The position numbers and the translations under genes were made by a program. The notes beneath the pieces are model-generated. The model saw only the letters and a program-made list of their open reading frames with translations, was not told the DNA's origin and made no database searches. DNA of 7,404 nucleotides from Paludibacter sp. GTDB taxonomy: Bacteria; Bacteroidota; Bacteroidia; Bacteroidales; Paludibacteraceae. This document shows positions 6,047 to 7,404 of this stretch, one piece after another. The DNA is taken from NCBI GenBank assembly GCA_024709185.1, contig JANJXE010000464.1:1-7404 (forward strand). The letters run 5' to 3'. Within the stretch, counting starts at the first letter, position 1, and the number at the start of each line of letters is the position of its first letter.

Positions 6047-7404
6047 TTAAATGTTCAACAAAGCATTGAAGCCTTTCAGCGACTCAAGCACATTGGTTTT
6101 TACATTGATGAAATGCTCCACTCCGGCAGCTTTCAGGTCATCGGTGCAAGCAGGAGCTCCGGCAATAACAAAGATTTCCTTACCTTTAGTCTGGTTAAAT
6201 GCCTGAACGCCATATTCGGCATATTCATCATCTGAAGAACAAAGAACGATGATGTCGGCATTCACTTTCCGTGCAGTTTCCACTCCTTCTTCCACTGTTT
6301 TAAAGCCAAGATTATCTATAATTTCGTATCCGGCACATGCAAAGAAATTGCTCGAGAACTGAGCACGGGCAAGGCGCATTGCCAGATTACCGATGGTCAA
6401 CATAAACACTTTCGGACGTTTAGCTGCCGCTTCTGTAGCAAAACGCAGGGCTTCAAATTCCTGTGCAGCGCGAACCACCGGAAGTTTAGCAGCACCATCA
6501 TTACAACCGCAATCAGCAGCTACAGCGGCCTGTTTACCCGAAACTTCGTTGAAATTCGGGAACTGATTAGTACCCAGTAACACTTCACGACGCGATGAAA
6601 CATCCTTCAGACGCTTATCGGCAGTAGCTTTGATAGCAGCCTGAACTGATCCATCCTCTATAGCTGCAAAAAAACCACCTTTATCTTCAATTTCGAGGAA
6701 AAGCTTCCAGGCCTGAGCAGCCAGTTCTTTGGTTAATGTTTCAATATAATAGGAACCGCCGGCAGGATCGGTAATTTTATCGAAATTCGATTCTTCTTTC
6801 AGTAACAATTGCTGATTACGGGCAATTCGTTCCGAAAACTCATCACCAGCCGAATAGGAAGCATCAAACGGAAGTACCGTGAGCGAGTTAACTCCACCTA
6901 AGGAAGCACTCATCGCTTCGGTTTGTGTACGAAGTAAATTAACATGAGCGTCGAAAATTGTTTTATTAAACGAAGAAGTTTCGGCATGTAAACGCATTTT
7001 CATTGAGCAATAGCAAATTCCTTCGCGGGTTAATTCGCAGTTTTCGCGACGGCAAGCCGGCTGATATGCTTCCACGATAAGTGCCCATAACCATTTGGCA
7101 GCACGGAATTTGGCAATTTCCATAAAATAATTTCCACCAACGCCAAAATTGAATTTGATTTTTTTGGCAACCAATGATGTATCAACACCTTGTTCAATCA
7201 GTGATGAGAGGTATTCGTTACCCCATGCCAACGCATAACCCAGTTCCTGAGCAGCAAATGCACCTGCGTTGTTATGACTCACCGCATTTACACCGATTAC
7301 CCGGTAAAAAGGGAGACGGGCAGCCGAAAGAACTATTTTCTTAGCCATTTCCATAACCTCTTCTTTGGCCAGCTTTTTACCTTTGAGCTGCATACTGTTC
7401 ATTG
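6047..7404 (-). CDS. mutA: Methylmalonyl-CoA mutase small subunit MutA, N-terminal part cut by the window edge
   Basis: Non-catalytic partner of MutB. The frame is open to the right edge. The methionine at 7402 is not the true start: the protein begins mid-barrel there, and MutA proteins usually exceed 600 residues, so roughly 170 N-terminal residues lie outside. Numbering from that methionine, the family is shown by [28 protein letters not shown] (38-65, written here only as landmark ends VNAV and NEYL), by [16 protein letters not shown] (91-106) and by [10 protein letters not shown] (212-221), all echoing the MutB barrel. The C-terminal B12-like domain (about 328-451) has GNLAMRLAR where MutB has its DxHxxG motif. 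The Asp and His positions become A341 and R343, so this subunit should not ligate cobalt, as expected for MutA. A cysteine cluster (C117, C122, C130, C132) and a CGC in the linker (298-300) are unusual. It precedes mutB by 16 bases in one operon whose promoter is outside the window. Confidence 0.95.
   Translation of the reverse strand, partial: MNSMQLKGKKLAKEEVMEMAKKIVLSAARLPFYRVIGVNAVSHNNAGAFAAQELGYALAWGNEYLSSLIEQGVDTSLVAKKIKFNFGVGGNYFMEIAKFRAAKWLWALIVEAYQPACRRENCELTREGICYCSMKMRLHAETSSFNKTIFDAHVNLLRTQTEAMSASLGGVNSLTVLPFDASYSAGDEFSERIARNQQLLLKEESNFDKITDPAGGSYYIETLTKELAAQAWKLFLEIEDKGGFFAAIEDGSVQAAIKATADKRLKDVSSRREVLLGTNQFPNFNEVSGKQAAVAADCGCNDGAAKLPVVRAAQEFEALRFATEAAAKRPKVFMLTIGNLAMRLARAQFSSNFFACAGYEIIDNLGFKTVEEGVETARKVNADIIVLCSSDDEYAEYGVQAFNQTKGKEIFVIAGAPACTDDLKAAGVEHFINVKTNVLESLKGFNALLNI

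Noticed and set aside
5036..6235. Plus-strand open frames of 86 and 73 codons opposite mutB and mutA
   Set aside because: Both are antisense to conserved mutase coding sequence and have no recognisable content.
7400..7402. The methionine at the right edge as the true mutA start
   Set aside because: It falls in the middle of the barrel when compared with MutB, so the gene continues beyond the window.

Overview
This window looks like ordinary chromosome from a Bacteroidota bacterium, most likely of the order Bacteroidales. The evidence is the protein content (an M49 dipeptidyl peptidase III with the HECLGH zinc motif, and a heterodimeric methylmalonyl-CoA mutase), the lack of Shine-Dalgarno sequences before A/T-rich start regions, and several matches to the Bacteroidota -7 promoter element TAnnTTTG. 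By eye the genes are moderately AT-rich and the gaps strongly so. I cannot name a genus.

Layout, left to right. Positions 1-2025 (minus) hold a lipoprotein-type dipeptidyl peptidase III whose C-terminal end leaves the window on the left. Only 9 bases separate it from mazG (2035-2835, minus), so mazG and the peptidase are probably one transcript. A 134-base divergent promoter region (2836-2969) follows, with one TAnnTTTG box facing each way. Next is a plus-strand NAD(P)-binding, HTATIP2/TIP30-like short-chain dehydrogenase (2970-3608) with a strong intrinsic terminator. A 295-base non-coding gap (3609-3903) separates it from the convergent methylmalonyl-CoA mutase genes: mutB (3904-6030, minus) and mutA (6047 to the right edge, minus, N-terminal part missing).

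Functionally there are three units. MutA and MutB form the adenosylcobalamin-dependent mutase linking succinyl-CoA and (R)-methylmalonyl-CoA, the core of the succinate-propionate route. MutB carries all the catalytic and B12-binding residues; MutA is the degenerate partner subunit. MazG removes non-canonical or surplus nucleoside triphosphates. The peptidase probably trims dipeptides from short peptides outside the cytoplasm. The substrate of the SDR protein is unknown.

Most of the window is housekeeping, and I see no phage, defence, CRISPR or transposon features. The least explained part is the 3609-3903 gap. On the minus strand it has a full TTTG-N19-TATATTTG promoter just after the mutB terminator, then three small hairpins (one with a GAGA loop), then the reverse face of the SDR-gene terminator. 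Together these could encode an undescribed small RNA of about 175 nt. This is a sequence-only inference.
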